A stretch of 44,888 nucleotides of DNA from Cyanobacteriota bacterium (GCA_019752015.1 JAIEMQ010000047.1:1-44888), one strand, 5' to 3'. Shown: positions 28,003 to 36,993, counted from the first letter of the stretch. Made by a program: numbers and translations. Notes: generated from the letters alone by a model not told the origin.

Positions 28003-29544
28003 ATGAAGATCCTGGGCCTGACAGCAGTCGTTCTTCTCGGGTTCGCGACCACGATTGGGTCGCAGGAGCTCGGCACGATCACGTTCCCGAACTCCGGAAA
28101 CGCCGCGGCGCAGGCGCCGTTCATCGAAGGCGTCAAGGATCTTCACAGCTTCCAGTTCGACGAGGCCGCGGTCGCGTTCCAGCGCGCGCAGAAAGCCGAT
28201 CCGTCGTTCGCGATGGCGTACTGGGGCGAAGCGATGAGCCACAACCATCCGTTGTGGGCGCAGCAGGATGACAAGGCCGCGAAGGCGATCCTCGAAAAGC
28301 TCGCGCCGACCTCCGATGCGCGCCAGGCGAAGGCGAAGCTGCCGACGGAGAAAGCGTTCCTGAAGGCGATCGATGTTCTCTACTACGCCCCGGGCGACGC
28401 TTCGACTTCGCTCAGCGCAAGCAAGCTCGCGCGCGACATGGCGTATTCGGACGCGCTGGCCTCGATGTACGCGCAGTGGCCGAACGATCACGAAGTGGCG
28501 ACGTGGTACGCGTTGTCGCTGCTCGGTACGGTGCGGCCCGCCGACAAGGGATTCCGCCGCCAGGCGCTGGCGGCGTCGATCGCGGAAAAAGTGTTCGCCG
28601 AAAATCCGAAGCATCCGGGCGCGGCTCACTTCATCATTCACGCCTTCGACGATCCCGATCACGCGCCGCTCGGACTGAGCGCCGCGCGTGCCTACGCCGG
28701 CATTGCGCCGGCCGCCGCGCACGCGCTGCATATGCCGTCGCACATCTTCGTGCAGCGCGGCATGTGGGAAGACGTTCGCAAGTCGAACATCGCGGCCTAC
28801 AAGTCCGCGACCGAGCTCAACGCGCGCATGAAGCTGGCCGAGGGCCGCGAAGATTTCCACACGCTCGGCTGGCTCGAATACGCGAACCTGATGCTCGGCA
28901 ACATCGACGAAGCGAAGGCCAACGTCGAATCCGCGAAGGCCGCCGCCGATCGCAATCCAGGCAACGCGGGAATCATGAACGGTTATCTCGGAATGCGCGC
29001 GCGCTTGATTCTTGAAACGGAAAAATGGGAACGCATTGCACTCGATGCACCCACCGCACCCGGCGCGCCCGACGCACACGCCGGTATGCCCGGTATGGCG
29101 ATGCCCTCGAATAACACATGGACGTTCATCGCCGGCTACAGCGCCGCGAAGCTCGGCGATCTTGCGACCGCCGAACGCGCCGTTGCGATGTTGCGCGGCG
29201 CGCGTGAAAAGGCGGAAGGCGGTTCGAATCCCTATGCGGGACGCTCGGTCGCGATTCTCGAAAAGCAGGTGGCCGCGCTCGTCAGCAATGCCCGGGGAAA
29301 CCGGGATGAAGCACTGAAGCTCGCGAAGGAAGCCATGGACATTGAGCTGGCCCTTTCGGCGCCGTCAGGACCGCCGGACCCGATCAAACCGGCCCCGGAG
29401 TTCTACGGCGAGCTGCTGATCGAGGCCGGAAAACACGCGGAAGCCGTTGCGGCGCTTGAACTTTCGCTGCAGCGAACCCCCAACCGCACGCCTTCCGTCA
29501 AAGCTATGCAGCGGGCCCGCGCGTCGGGCACGGCAATGCGATAA
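28003..29544 (+). CDS. Exported TPR-repeat protein
   Basis: A 513-residue protein with a signal peptide (1-20, ending IGSQE) and several tetratricopeptide-like helix pairs: FIEGVKDLHSFQFDEAAVAFQRAQKADPSFAMAYWGEAMSHNH, a conserved AAHFIIHAFDDPDHAPLGLSAARAYAGIAPAAAHALHMPSHIFVQRGMWEDV block and C-terminal YGELLIEAGKHAEAVAALELSLQRTPNR. The HALHMPSHIF block is typical of a widespread group of periplasmic TPR proteins in soil bacteria whose function is unknown; its histidines could bind a metal. A short Met/Pro/Ala-rich loop (HAGMPGMAMPSNN, about 360) stands between repeats. It is followed after 51 bases by the copper monooxygenase gene on the same strand and may be part of one export or uptake pathway. 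Confidence 0.8.
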   Translation: MKILGLTAVVLLGFATTIGSQELGTITFPNSGNAAAQAPFIEGVKDLHSFQFDEAAVAFQRAQKADPSFAMAYWGEAMSHNHPLWAQQDDKAAKAILEKLAPTSDARQAKAKLPTEKAFLKAIDVLYYAPGDASTSLSASKLARDMAYSDALASMYAQWPNDHEVATWYALSLLGTVRPADKGFRRQALAASIAEKVFAENPKHPGAAHFIIHAFDDPDHAPLGLSAARAYAGIAPAAAHALHMPSHIFVQRGMWEDVRKSNIAAYKSATELNARMKLAEGREDFHTLGWLEYANLMLGNIDEAKANVESAKAAADRNPGNAGIMNGYLGMRARLILETEKWERIALDAPTAPGAPDAHAGMPGMAMPSNNTWTFIAGYSAAKLGDLATAERAVAMLRGAREKAEGGSNPYAGRSVAILEKQVAALVSNARGNRDEALKLAKEAMDIELALSAPSGPPDPIKPAPEFYGELLIEAGKHAEAVAALELSLQRTPNRTPSVKAMQRARASGTAMR

Positions 29545-29563
29545 TCACGGGAACCCAAAAACA

Positions 29564-29591
29564 CGGCTTCCGGTCCCCTGGACCCAGGATT
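29564..29591. repeat. Degenerate heptamer array after the TPR gene
   Basis: Four 7-base units beginning CGGCTTC then CGGTCCC show a period of seven, with neighbours agreeing at 4 of 7 positions and C-x-G kept in all. It fills the spacer between the TPR stop and the ribosome site of the next gene. Weaker than the other heptamer arrays. Confidence 0.35.
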
Positions 29592-29595
29592 GATC

Positions 29596-31014
29596 ATGAG
29601 GAAACTCGTCGTTCCGGCGCTCGTCGTTGTGAGCGCGTTGTACTTCGCCCCACACGCTGTCGCTCAACAGGCCGCCGCGCCGACGTTCAACAAGGACGTG
29701 GCGCCGATCTTTTTCGCGAACTGTACGTCGTGCCACCGGCCCGGCGATATCGCGCCGATGTCGCTGCTCACCTACAAGGACGCGCGTCCGTGGGCGAAGT
29801 CGATCGCGTCCAAGGTCGCTGATGGGACCATGCCGCCGTGGCACGCCGATCCGCAGTACGGCAAGTTCGTGGGCGCGCGCGCGCTGGGCGCCGCGAACAA
29901 GGAAACGATTGCGAAGTGGGTTGCGGCCGGCGCGCCGGAAGGCAAGGCGTCGGATTTGCCCGCGGCTCCGGTGTACACCGATGAGTGGAACATCGGCACG
30001 CCCGACGCGGTGTTGTCGATGCAGGAGGACTATCCGATTCCCGCCACCGGCGAGATTCCGTACCAGTATCTCGTCATCCCGGCGAACTTCGAGGAAGATC
30101 GCTTCATCACGGATTGGGAGATCCGGCCCGGCGACCGTCGTGCCGTGCACCACCTGCTCGTCTATTTGCTGGCGCCAAAAGAAGTGGTCGAAGCGCAGAT
30201 GAAGCGGCAGACGCAGATGGCGCTGCAGCGCATGTTCGGCGGCGCGCAGGCCAATGGCGCGCCGGCCGCATCGCGCCCGGCCCCGCCATTCGAAATGGCG
30301 TGCTGCTTCCAGATTCCCGACGGCGAAGAGGGTGGTCGTCCGCTGCCGCCCGAGCAGCGAAAGGATCCCGGTCCCAACTATCGCGCGCGCCCGCAGGGCA
30401 TGGCCCAGGGCATGGGCGGCTTCTCGCCGGGCGGATCGATTCGCCACTTCCCGGAGGGAATGGGCATGCGCATTCCGAAGGGCTATTCGCTGGTCTTCCA
30501 GATGCACTACACCACCTACGGCAAGGCGACCACCGATCGATCGAAGATCGGATTGAAGTTCGCCAGGACGACGCCGAAGACCATCCTCAACACGATGGCG
30601 CTGATCAACGCGTCGTTCGCGATTCCGCCGGGCGCGCAGAACCACATGGTCGAGAACACCATGACGTTCAATCGCGACACCGTGATCTACAGCCTGATCC
30701 CGCACACCCATGTGCGCGGCACCGGCTGGCACTATGAAGCGACGTATCCCGACGGCCGCAAGGAAGTGATCCTGTCGGTGCCGAAGTACGACTTCAACTG
30801 GCAGCATGAGTACGTGTTCACGCAGCCGTGGAAGGTGCCGGCCGGCACCACGCTGCAGGCCAAGGCGTGGTACGACAATTCGGCGGGCAACAAGTCGAAC
30901 CCGGATGCAACCAGGACGGTGACGTGGGGCGATCAGACGTGGGAGGAAATGATGTACACGAGCATCACCTTCTACATGCCGCCGCCACCCACTACGTCCG
31001 CCCAGCAGCAGTAA
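29596..31014 (+). CDS. Cytochrome c / copper type II monooxygenase-like fusion, exported
   Basis: A 472-residue periplasmic protein. Residues 1-24 are a signal peptide. A class I cytochrome c-like domain follows with one haem site, Cys43-x2-Cys46-His47 (CTSCHRPG), and MPPWHAD as possible distal region. The rest resembles the two-domain copper type II ascorbate-dependent monooxygenase (PHM/DBH) fold: His185-His186 (RAVHHLLVYL) as CuA-type ligands, His304 (MHYTTYG), His370/His372 (PHTHVRG) as CuB-type pair and Met452/453 (WEEMMYT) as the CuB thioether. The haem domain could deliver electrons in place of ascorbate. Similar fusions are frequent in Acidobacteriota and Planctomycetes, and their substrates are unknown. 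I start at ATG 29596 with AGGA upstream, not at TTG 29590. The tannase-family gene begins 2 bases after the stop. Confidence 0.85.
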   Translation: MRKLVVPALVVVSALYFAPHAVAQQAAAPTFNKDVAPIFFANCTSCHRPGDIAPMSLLTYKDARPWAKSIASKVADGTMPPWHADPQYGKFVGARALGAANKETIAKWVAAGAPEGKASDLPAAPVYTDEWNIGTPDAVLSMQEDYPIPATGEIPYQYLVIPANFEEDRFITDWEIRPGDRRAVHHLLVYLLAPKEVVEAQMKRQTQMALQRMFGGAQANGAPAASRPAPPFEMACCFQIPDGEEGGRPLPPEQRKDPGPNYRARPQGMAQGMGGFSPGGSIRHFPEGMGMRIPKGYSLVFQMHYTTYGKATTDRSKIGLKFARTTPKTILNTMALINASFAIPPGAQNHMVENTMTFNRDTVIYSLIPHTHVRGTGWHYEATYPDGRKEVILSVPKYDFNWQHEYVFTQPWKVPAGTTLQAKAWYDNSAGNKSNPDATRTVTWGDQTWEEMMYTSITFYMPPPPTTSAQQQ

Positions 31015-31015
31015 A

Positions 31016-32566
31016 GTGGGCGCGGTACTCGCGTTAATGATCGCCGGGCAGGCCGCTATTGGCTTGCCCGCCGGAGCCCCGGCGCGGGTTGGTCAGCCCG
31101 CGTCGTCTCCCGCCGAATGCGCGTCGCTCAAAGCGCTGCAACTCCCGGACATCAGAATTACTGAAGCCGTCGCGGTGCCTGCGAACCAGCCGGCGCCGGT
31201 GCCGCCGTCGCCGCTTGCGCCGGCGCCGACCATCACCGTCCCGTACTGCAAAGTGAACGGCACCGTCGGCCGCGAGATCCGTTTCACGCTGCTCTTACCG
31301 GATCAGTGGAACCGCAAGTTCATGATGGGCGGCGGCGGAGGGTTCGTCGAAGGCATCGACAATCAATCGATCACGTCGGTGAATCTCGGCTACGCGACCG
31401 CCGGCACCGACACCGGTCACCAGGGCCGCGGCGTCGAGGCCATGTGGGCGCTCGACAACATCGAGCGGCAGTTGAATTTCGGCCATGTCGCGATCCATCG
31501 CGTCGCCGAAGCGTCGAAGGCGATCATTCGCGCGCGCTACACCGCGGCGCCGTCACGCTCGTACTTCAACGGCTGCTCGAACGGCGGCCGCCAGGCGCTG
31601 ATGGAAGCGCAGCGCTATCCCGACGACTTCGACGGCATTGTCGCCGGCGCCCCGGCGTATGACTTCACCGGCCTGGCCGCGCAGTTCATCCAGGACATCC
31701 AGGCGGCGTTCCCCGACAAGGAGAGCCTGTCGAAGCCGCTCTTCCCGAACGACACGCTGAAGAGCATCGAGACGCAGATCGTGGCGAAGTGCGACGCGAT
31801 TGACGGCGTCACCGACGGGTTGATGGAAGACCCGCGCAGTTGCACGATCGATGTGCCGGCGTTGACGGGCCTGAGCGATCCGCAGAAGAAAGCGCTCGCC
31901 ACGATTTACGGTGAAAAGAAACTGCCGGACGGCACCGTCATCTATTCGGCGCAGCCCGTCGGCGGCGAAGGCGATGCGGCGCTCGGCTGGCCGCTGTGGA
32001 TCAACGGCGTCACGCCAATGCTGCAGCTGGCTTACCGTGTTCCGAGCCTGCGATTTGGATTCGGCACGCAGTTCATGAAGTTCTTCGTCTTCAACAATCC
32101 GGAATGGGATTACTTGAAATACGACTTCGCGAACTATCGCCGCGATTCAAGGCTCGCCGGCTCGATGCTGAACGCCACGGACACCAACCTCGATGCGTTC
32201 AAGAAGCGCGGCGGCAAGCTGGTGCTGTATCACGGCTGGTCGGATGCCGCGCTGAGCGCGTTGGCAACGACGAAGTATTACGACGAGGTCAAGGCCCGCG
32301 ATGCGTCGGCCGCTGAGTTCACGCGGTTGTTCATGCTGCCGGGCGTGGCGCATTGTGGCGGCGGCGCGGGGCCCGATCGCGTCGATTGGTATTCGGTGAT
32401 CGACAACTGGGTCGACAAGGGCGCCGCGCCCGAGCGCATTGTCGCGACCAAGCTGGCGGCGGGGAAGGTCGCGCGCAGCCGTCCGTTGTGCGCGTATCCG
32501 GCGAAGGCGGTTTACAAGGGCACCGGCTCGATCGACGACGAAGCGAGTTTTACGTGCTCGAAATGA
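31016..32566 (+). CDS. Tannase / feruloyl esterase family protein, exported
   Basis: A 516-residue alpha/beta-hydrolase of the tannase and feruloyl esterase family, which split ester bonds of plant phenolics. The family's CS-D-HC arrangement is complete: Cys187-Ser188 (FNGCSNGGRQ), Asp410 (YHGWSDAALS) and His446-Cys447 (GVAHCGGG), where the two cysteines are known to form a disulphide joining nucleophile and His loops. Residues 1-20 form a signal peptide. The GTG at 31016 comes one base after the stop of the copper monooxygenase, so both are made from one message; a shared role in breakdown of lignin-like or tannin esters is plausible, but inferred. Ends 10 bases before a palindromic element that separates it from the convergent amidohydrolase. 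Confidence 0.92.
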   Translation: MGAVLALMIAGQAAIGLPAGAPARVGQPASSPAECASLKALQLPDIRITEAVAVPANQPAPVPPSPLAPAPTITVPYCKVNGTVGREIRFTLLLPDQWNRKFMMGGGGGFVEGIDNQSITSVNLGYATAGTDTGHQGRGVEAMWALDNIERQLNFGHVAIHRVAEASKAIIRARYTAAPSRSYFNGCSNGGRQALMEAQRYPDDFDGIVAGAPAYDFTGLAAQFIQDIQAAFPDKESLSKPLFPNDTLKSIETQIVAKCDAIDGVTDGLMEDPRSCTIDVPALTGLSDPQKKALATIYGEKKLPDGTVIYSAQPVGGEGDAALGWPLWINGVTPMLQLAYRVPSLRFGFGTQFMKFFVFNNPEWDYLKYDFANYRRDSRLAGSMLNATDTNLDAFKKRGGKLVLYHGWSDAALSALATTKYYDEVKARDASAAEFTRLFMLPGVAHCGGGAGPDRVDWYSVIDNWVDKGAAPERIVATKLAAGKVARSRPLCAYPAKAVYKGTGSIDDEASFTCSK

Positions 32567-32575
32567 ACCCGTAGA

Positions 32576-32595
32576 GGCGGGACTTCAGTCCCGCC
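32576..32595. repeat. 20-bp extragenic palindrome, possible bidirectional terminator
   Basis: Arms GGCGGGACT and AGTCCCGCC with a TC loop, preceded by GTAGA. It fills the gap between the convergent stops of the tannase and amidohydrolase genes and touches the latter's stop (32596-32598). It is the third member of the family found twice within mutS2. Confidence 0.8.
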
Positions 32596-33786
32596 TTACT
32601 GCGGCCACCCGGTCGTTGGCATCCCCTTGAAGATTCGAACGGCGTTCTTGTAATAGACCTTCTTCAACACTTCGTCCGGCAGGTTCATTCCGTACATCTT
32701 CCAGAACGCGTGGTAGTCGCGGTAGTAGTCGAAGTACTCGTCCGCGGTCTCGAACACGCGCCAGTAATACGGGAACTCTTCGGGCTGATACGAATCCTTC
32801 CCGAACAGGATGCGGTCCTGATACTTCACGAAGAAGTCGTGCGCGGCGCGCGGCTGGCGGCCGAAGTCGTACAACACCGCGCCGGCTTCGACCGTGACGT
32901 TCGGGAACTCATCGAGCAGCTTGCCGAGGCGCTGCAGATCGTTGGCGTGCCATCCGAAATGCGCGAGCACGAATCGCGTCTTCGGGTGCTTGCGGATCAT
33001 GTTGTTGCGCTCGATCATCAGCTGCTCGAACGTCACCTGGCCGGGCTGATTGTTGCGGCGATCCGCGAACAGCGACAGCTCCAGCCACCGCTCGTTCTTC
33101 ATGTCCTGCGGCTGGAAGAACTCCTGGGGCTCCGCGGTGTGGATGAACGCGGGCACGTCGAGCTTCGCGAACTCATCCCACACCGGATCGATGTCCGGAT
33201 CGTCGACCTTCAGTCGCGAGCCATCGGGCTTGGTGATGCGCAGCCCAAACTGCTTGCCGACTTCGCCAACGCCGAGCGCGCCGGCCTTGATGTCGGCGCG
33301 CAGCTGTTGAATCGCGCGATCGGACCAGCCCGGACCGACGTTGCTGAAGTTGATGCCCGCGAGCACGCGGAAGCGATCCTTGTACGGCGACGCGTTGATC
33401 GCGGCGACGGTCTGCACCAGGCGATCGCCGCTGATGTTGTCGGCGAGCGTCAGCACTCGCAGGTTCAGCGGATCCATCGTCTCGACGAGGCGCTTCATCG
33501 AGTCCTGCGTCAGCATGCCCTGGTGGCTGTGAATGTCGATGACCGGGAACTTCGCCTTCGGCACTTTGTGCTCGACGGTGACGAGCGTGCTCCTCGGCCG
33601 GTAATCGACAATGCTCGGCGGCGGCGTTGACGGCGCCTGGCAGCTGCCGGGGCGGGTTTCGGTAGTGCCCGGCGGGCACTCCTGCCCGGCGCCGATCCGC
33701 GTGCCTCCGCCGCCGCGCTGCGCGGCGAGACCGGCGCCGACCAGGCCGCTGAAAATGATGATGAAGGCGGTGCGAGAAAGATGCAT
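32596..33786 (-). CDS. Amidohydrolase-2 family protein, exported
   Basis: A 396-residue TIM-barrel metal-dependent hydrolase or decarboxylase of the amidohydrolase-2 group. After a signal peptide (ending GLAAQ) and a Gly/Pro/Thr-rich linker with two Cys, the barrel shows IDIHSHQG (metal-binding HxH), FIHTAEP, FVLAHFGWH and LFGKDSYQ (catalytic Asp). Relatives include aminocarboxymuconate-semialdehyde decarboxylase-like enzymes and lactonases acting on aromatic breakdown products; the periplasmic location is unusual but common in Acidobacteriota. The substrate is unknown. Start ATG 33786; the gene upstream on the same strand ends 21 bases before, so they are probably one transcript. Convergent to the tannase-family gene. 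Confidence 0.87.
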   Translation of the reverse strand: MHLSRTAFIIIFSGLVGAGLAAQRGGGGTRIGAGQECPPGTTETRPGSCQAPSTPPPSIVDYRPRSTLVTVEHKVPKAKFPVIDIHSHQGMLTQDSMKRLVETMDPLNLRVLTLADNISGDRLVQTVAAINASPYKDRFRVLAGINFSNVGPGWSDRAIQQLRADIKAGALGVGEVGKQFGLRITKPDGSRLKVDDPDIDPVWDEFAKLDVPAFIHTAEPQEFFQPQDMKNERWLELSLFADRRNNQPGQVTFEQLMIERNNMIRKHPKTRFVLAHFGWHANDLQRLGKLLDEFPNVTVEAGAVLYDFGRQPRAAHDFFVKYQDRILFGKDSYQPEEFPYYWRVFETADEYFDYYRDYHAFWKMYGMNLPDEVLKKVYYKNAVRIFKGMPTTGWPQ

Positions 33787-33807
33787 CCGATCATTCTCGC
33801 ACGGCTG

Positions 33808-35643
33808 TTAATTGCGTTTGTACCGTAACTTCACCGTCGCTTCTGCCCCGACCACGAGGGGTTTGACGAAGCGATGCGACACGCCGGCGCGCGGCACTTC
33901 GACCCGGATCGGCAGCACGCCCGACGCGCGTGCGTGCAGATTGACGACGTTCTGTGACGGCGGCGTCATCACCACCGCCTGCGGATCCGGCCGATACATG
34001 CGATCCGACTGGGACGCTTCGGCCGAGACCCTGATGGTTTCAGCAAGCTGCCCGATCTCCATGTCGAGCTCGAGTTGCCGTGGACTGCCGTCGAACGAGA
34101 ACGTGGTCTGACGCGTGGCGAACCCGGCGAGTTCCGCTGTCAGCAACACTTCGCCGGTCGGCATGCCGGAAAATATGAAGCCGCCGTTCGCGTCGCTGAC
34201 GGTTGAAGCGGAGTATGAGCCGATGCGGATCTCAACGGTGGCGCCCGGCAGGTAGCCGCCGGAACTGTCCGCAACGCGGCCGCGGATCTGACCGGGCAGG
34301 ACGCCGTACGGCGTCACGAGCCTCGCCGGCGCGGTGTTACGCGGATAGCCGCGCGCGAACGACATCGGCATGCTGATGTTGAAGCGCTTGGCATCGATCA
34401 CGTTGCCATCGATGGCGCGCGCGCGATATTGCTCGGGCACGAACACTTCCCATTCGACGACGCCAATCGGGATGTCCATCTTTGGCAACGCCATGTCGAT
34501 GTCGCCTTTCTTCTCGAAGGGCGTGCCCGCATGCACGTACACGAACGACATGCGGTACGGCGATGTCGTCGACAATCCGGCGCGCATCAGCGGAATGCGC
34601 GTGCCGTCGGCGCCGCTCGCGGGCTTGACGCTTTTGCCCGCGAGATCGACCGATACGATCGTCGCGCCGGCGGGCAACTGCACTTTGAGAAACGGCTGCG
34701 ATCGGTTGCGCAACTGCAGGATCAGTTCGGTGAGCGCGCGGCCTTCCCTGGTGACGAGCGTCGTCGCGGTGGCGCGATCCGCGGCGGCCGCGAGGACGCC
34801 CGCATCCTCGAATCGCTTCACGGTGACACCGACAGACGGCGGCGTCGCTTCCGCGGGCCGCTGATAGCGAAACGCCGAGAGAATCGGGTGACGCGCGAGC
34901 TCGTGCAGCGACGAGTTCAGCTCGCGCACGTCGATGCGATGCATGCCCGGCTGTTCGACCGCCGTCAGATCCATCGTCCCGACACCCTGGATGGCAATTT
35001 CACCGCGCTCGCGCTGAACGTCCTTGAGACTGACGATTCCGGTCTCGAAGTCGAACGTGCCGCCTGCGTGGGCGCGTTCGAGCGTGACCAGGAACTGGTG
35101 AGTGCGGGCGGCGGTGTTGCCGACGGTGAGAATCACCTCGCTGCCGAGCGGCGCCGACTCCTCGAGGGTATTGCCCGTGACCGACTGGAACTCATAACCC
35201 TTCGGCAGGAGCAGCGTCAGCGTTCGCAGCTCGCCTTGCGCGGTGCGCGACAACACCACGTGCGCGGGCGGACCTTCGATGAGCGCGACCGGCTGTCCGT
35301 CAAGACGCGCGTCGCGCACCATCAGCCCGGCCGGAATCGGCACCTTGACCCAGCCGTCTCGCAGCACATCGATCGTCAACACGGCTCGTCCCGCCACCGT
35401 GTCGCCGCCCGCGCCGAGCGCAGACGACGGATCGAGATGCAGCTCGTAATCGACTCGAGTCAACGTAGCGTCAACAGGAGGCGCGGTTGGCGGCGGCGTT
35501 TCAGGATTGGCGCGCGCGCGGAGCGCGCGATATTCGTCGACGGGAAGAACGACCCAGCCATCGGGAGGTGCCTGCGCGCGAGCGTTGACGGCTGCGCACA
35601 GGCACACGATTAGCGTAAGCACGACTCGTCGTGTGCGGGACAT
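33808..35643 (-). CDS. Exported protein with carboxypeptidase-regulatory domain
   Basis: A 611-residue secreted protein without a known enzyme motif. Residues 1-23 are a signal peptide (VNARAQ). The first 430 residues are beta-rich with repeated sandwich-like strands (DYELHLDPSSALGAGGDTVAGRAVLTIDVLRDGWVKVPIPAGL; LRTLTLLLPKGYEFQSVTGNTLE). A carboxypeptidase-regulatory-like Ig fold lies at about 447-545 (GQIRGRVADSSGGYLPGATVEIRIGSYSASTVSDANGGFIFSGMPTGEVLL), the same module that opens the TonB receptor at 13445. The C-terminus (PPSQNVVNLHARASGVLPIRVEVPRAG) recurs in Acidobacteriota surface proteins. Probably a cell-envelope adaptor; function unknown. ATG 35643 is preceded by GAGAGAGG. The 174-base region upstream contains its promoter. 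Confidence 0.7.
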   Translation of the reverse strand: MSRTRRVVLTLIVCLCAAVNARAQAPPDGWVVLPVDEYRALRARANPETPPPTAPPVDATLTRVDYELHLDPSSALGAGGDTVAGRAVLTIDVLRDGWVKVPIPAGLMVRDARLDGQPVALIEGPPAHVVLSRTAQGELRTLTLLLPKGYEFQSVTGNTLEESAPLGSEVILTVGNTAARTHQFLVTLERAHAGGTFDFETGIVSLKDVQRERGEIAIQGVGTMDLTAVEQPGMHRIDVRELNSSLHELARHPILSAFRYQRPAEATPPSVGVTVKRFEDAGVLAAAADRATATTLVTREGRALTELILQLRNRSQPFLKVQLPAGATIVSVDLAGKSVKPASGADGTRIPLMRAGLSTTSPYRMSFVYVHAGTPFEKKGDIDMALPKMDIPIGVVEWEVFVPEQYRARAIDGNVIDAKRFNISMPMSFARGYPRNTAPARLVTPYGVLPGQIRGRVADSSGGYLPGATVEIRIGSYSASTVSDANGGFIFSGMPTGEVLLTAELAGFATRQTTFSFDGSPRQLELDMEIGQLAETIRVSAEASQSDRMYRPDPQAVVMTPPSQNVVNLHARASGVLPIRVEVPRAGVSHRFVKPLVVGAEATVKLRYKRN

Positions 35644-35764
35644 CGGGGCCTCTCTCTTAGAACGACGGCGCGCGGTTCTTGCACGAGCGCGCTCAATTCA
35701 TTTGGACTGGCAGTGCAAGCGGCTGGCCGGATCTGATCTGTCGAAATACAGGCGGGAATGTGTA

Positions 35765-35780
35765 ATCACAAACTTGTGAT
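35765..35780. promoter_or_regulatory. Palindrome, possible operator or end-of-gene hairpin
   Basis: ATCACAA-AC-TTGTGAT is a perfect inverted repeat in the 35644-35817 spacer. It lies 37 bases past the stop of the CoA-transferase gene and about 120 bases upstream of the 611-residue protein's start, both on the minus strand. The rest of that spacer holds nothing I can assign. Confidence 0.4.
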
Positions 35781-35817
35781 CCACATGAATGCACGTGATG
35801 TCCAAGAAGGCGGAGGA

Positions 35818-36993
35818 TTATCCGATCGCACCCGCATATCGAAGCTGCTCGATCTCATCGCTCGAATAGCCGGCCGCCATCAGCACATCGTCGGTGTGCT
35901 CGCCGAGCATTGGCCCACGCCGCTTTGGATCGAGCGGCGTCGCCGACATCTTGATCGGCGTGCCGAGCGTGCGCAGCGGTCCGAGTGTTGGATGATCGAC
36001 GTCGACGGTCATCTCGCGCGCGATGGCCTGCGGTGTCGCGAGCGCGTGTTCGTAGTCGAGGATCGGACCGCACGGCACGCCCGCCTTCTCGAACTCGCTG
36101 AGCCAGGACGCGACCGGCTGCTTCGCAGTCTCCAGTTCGATCAATCGCGCCAGCTCTTCGCGATGAGCAATGCGCTGCGTATTGGTCGAGAATCGGTCGT
36201 CGGTCAGCCACTCGTGGTGGCCGAGGACCCGTGCCACTTTCTGGAAGTTGCGATCGTTGGCGGCGCCGATCGTCATGAAGCCATCGGCGCAGCGAAAGGC
36301 CTGATACGGCGCGCTGAGCCGATGCGCGGTGCCCAACGGCGCCGGCACGTCGCCGGTCGTGAAATACACGGCGGCTTCCCAGACCGAGAGCGCAATGCCC
36401 GCGTCGACGAGCGAGGTGTCGACGTGCTGACCGGTACCGCTGGTCGAGCGATGGTGAAGCGCTCCCAGGATGCCGATCGCCGCAAACAACCCCGCCCCGA
36501 GATCGGTGATTGGCACGCCGACCTTGACCGGTCCGCTGGTCGGAGATCCCGTCACCGACATCAGGCCGGACAGACCCTGCGCGATCAGATCGAATCCGCC
36601 TTTTTCCGCCCACGGCCCGGTCTGCCCGTGCCCGGAGATCGACGCGTAGATGAGCCGCGGGTTCTCGCTTTTCAGCGCCTCGTAGTCGAGCTCGTGGCGA
36701 GCCATCACCCCGGGCCGATAGTTCTCGACGAGGATATCGGCGGAACGCGCCAGCCGCTTGAAGACGCTGCGGCCCTTCTCGGTATTGAGATCGATGATGG
36801 TGCCCAGCTTGCCGCGGTTGACGGCGTTGAACGCGGCGCTGTCGTTGCCCCTGGCGCCGGCCATGCTGCGCGTCGAGTCGCCGGCCGGGGGCTCGACTTT
36901 AATCACGCGCGCGCCCATGTCAGCCAGTAACATCGCGCAATACGGCCCGGCCATCACCTGGGTCGCATCGAGAACCACTATGCCATCGAGCAT
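35818..36993 (-). CDS. Family III CoA-transferase (CaiB/BaiF type)
   Basis: A 391-residue class III CoA-transferase that moves CoA between carboxylic acids in the cytoplasm. Family landmarks are LDATQVMAGPYCAMLLADMGARVIKVEPPAGD near the N-terminus, ILVENYRPGVMARHELDYEAL, GGFDLIAQGLSGLMSVTGSP and VDTSLVDAGIALSVWEA. The length matches CaiB/FRC proteins (about 390-430). The start I choose, ATG 36993, gives MLDGIVVLDATQVMAGPYC, the family's normal beginning, and overlaps the ATG of the divergent crotonase-fold gene (CATG at 36991-36994). An ATG nine codons upstream (MSQVTGLLG) would increase the overlap. The substrate may be a dicarboxylic or hydroxy acid, given the neighbouring carrier and oxidase, but this is inference. 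Confidence 0.9.
   Translation of the reverse strand: MLDGIVVLDATQVMAGPYCAMLLADMGARVIKVEPPAGDSTRSMAGARGNDSAAFNAVNRGKLGTIIDLNTEKGRSVFKRLARSADILVENYRPGVMARHELDYEALKSENPRLIYASISGHGQTGPWAEKGGFDLIAQGLSGLMSVTGSPTSGPVKVGVPITDLGAGLFAAIGILGALHHRSTSGTGQHVDTSLVDAGIALSVWEAAVYFTTGDVPAPLGTAHRLSAPYQAFRCADGFMTIGAANDRNFQKVARVLGHHEWLTDDRFSTNTQRIAHREELARLIELETAKQPVASWLSEFEKAGVPCGPILDYEHALATPQAIAREMTVDVDHPTLGPLRTLGTPIKMSATPLDPKRRGPMLGEHTDDVLMAAGYSSDEIEQLRYAGAIG

Noticed and set aside
28390-28435. Insertion element within the TPR gene (CTTCGACTTCGCTCAGCGC)
   Set aside because: It resembles a common intergenic repeat, but only one copy is visible here and the protein reads through without a clear inserted loop.
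35765-35780. CRP-type binding site
   Set aside because: CRP needs TGTGA-N6-TCACA; here the half-sites have the opposite order (TCACA-N4-TGTGA).
36758-36991. Longer N-terminus for the crotonase-fold protein
   Set aside because: The extension is antisense to conserved CoA-transferase sequence, and the family start fits MPSKPVTWDINE.
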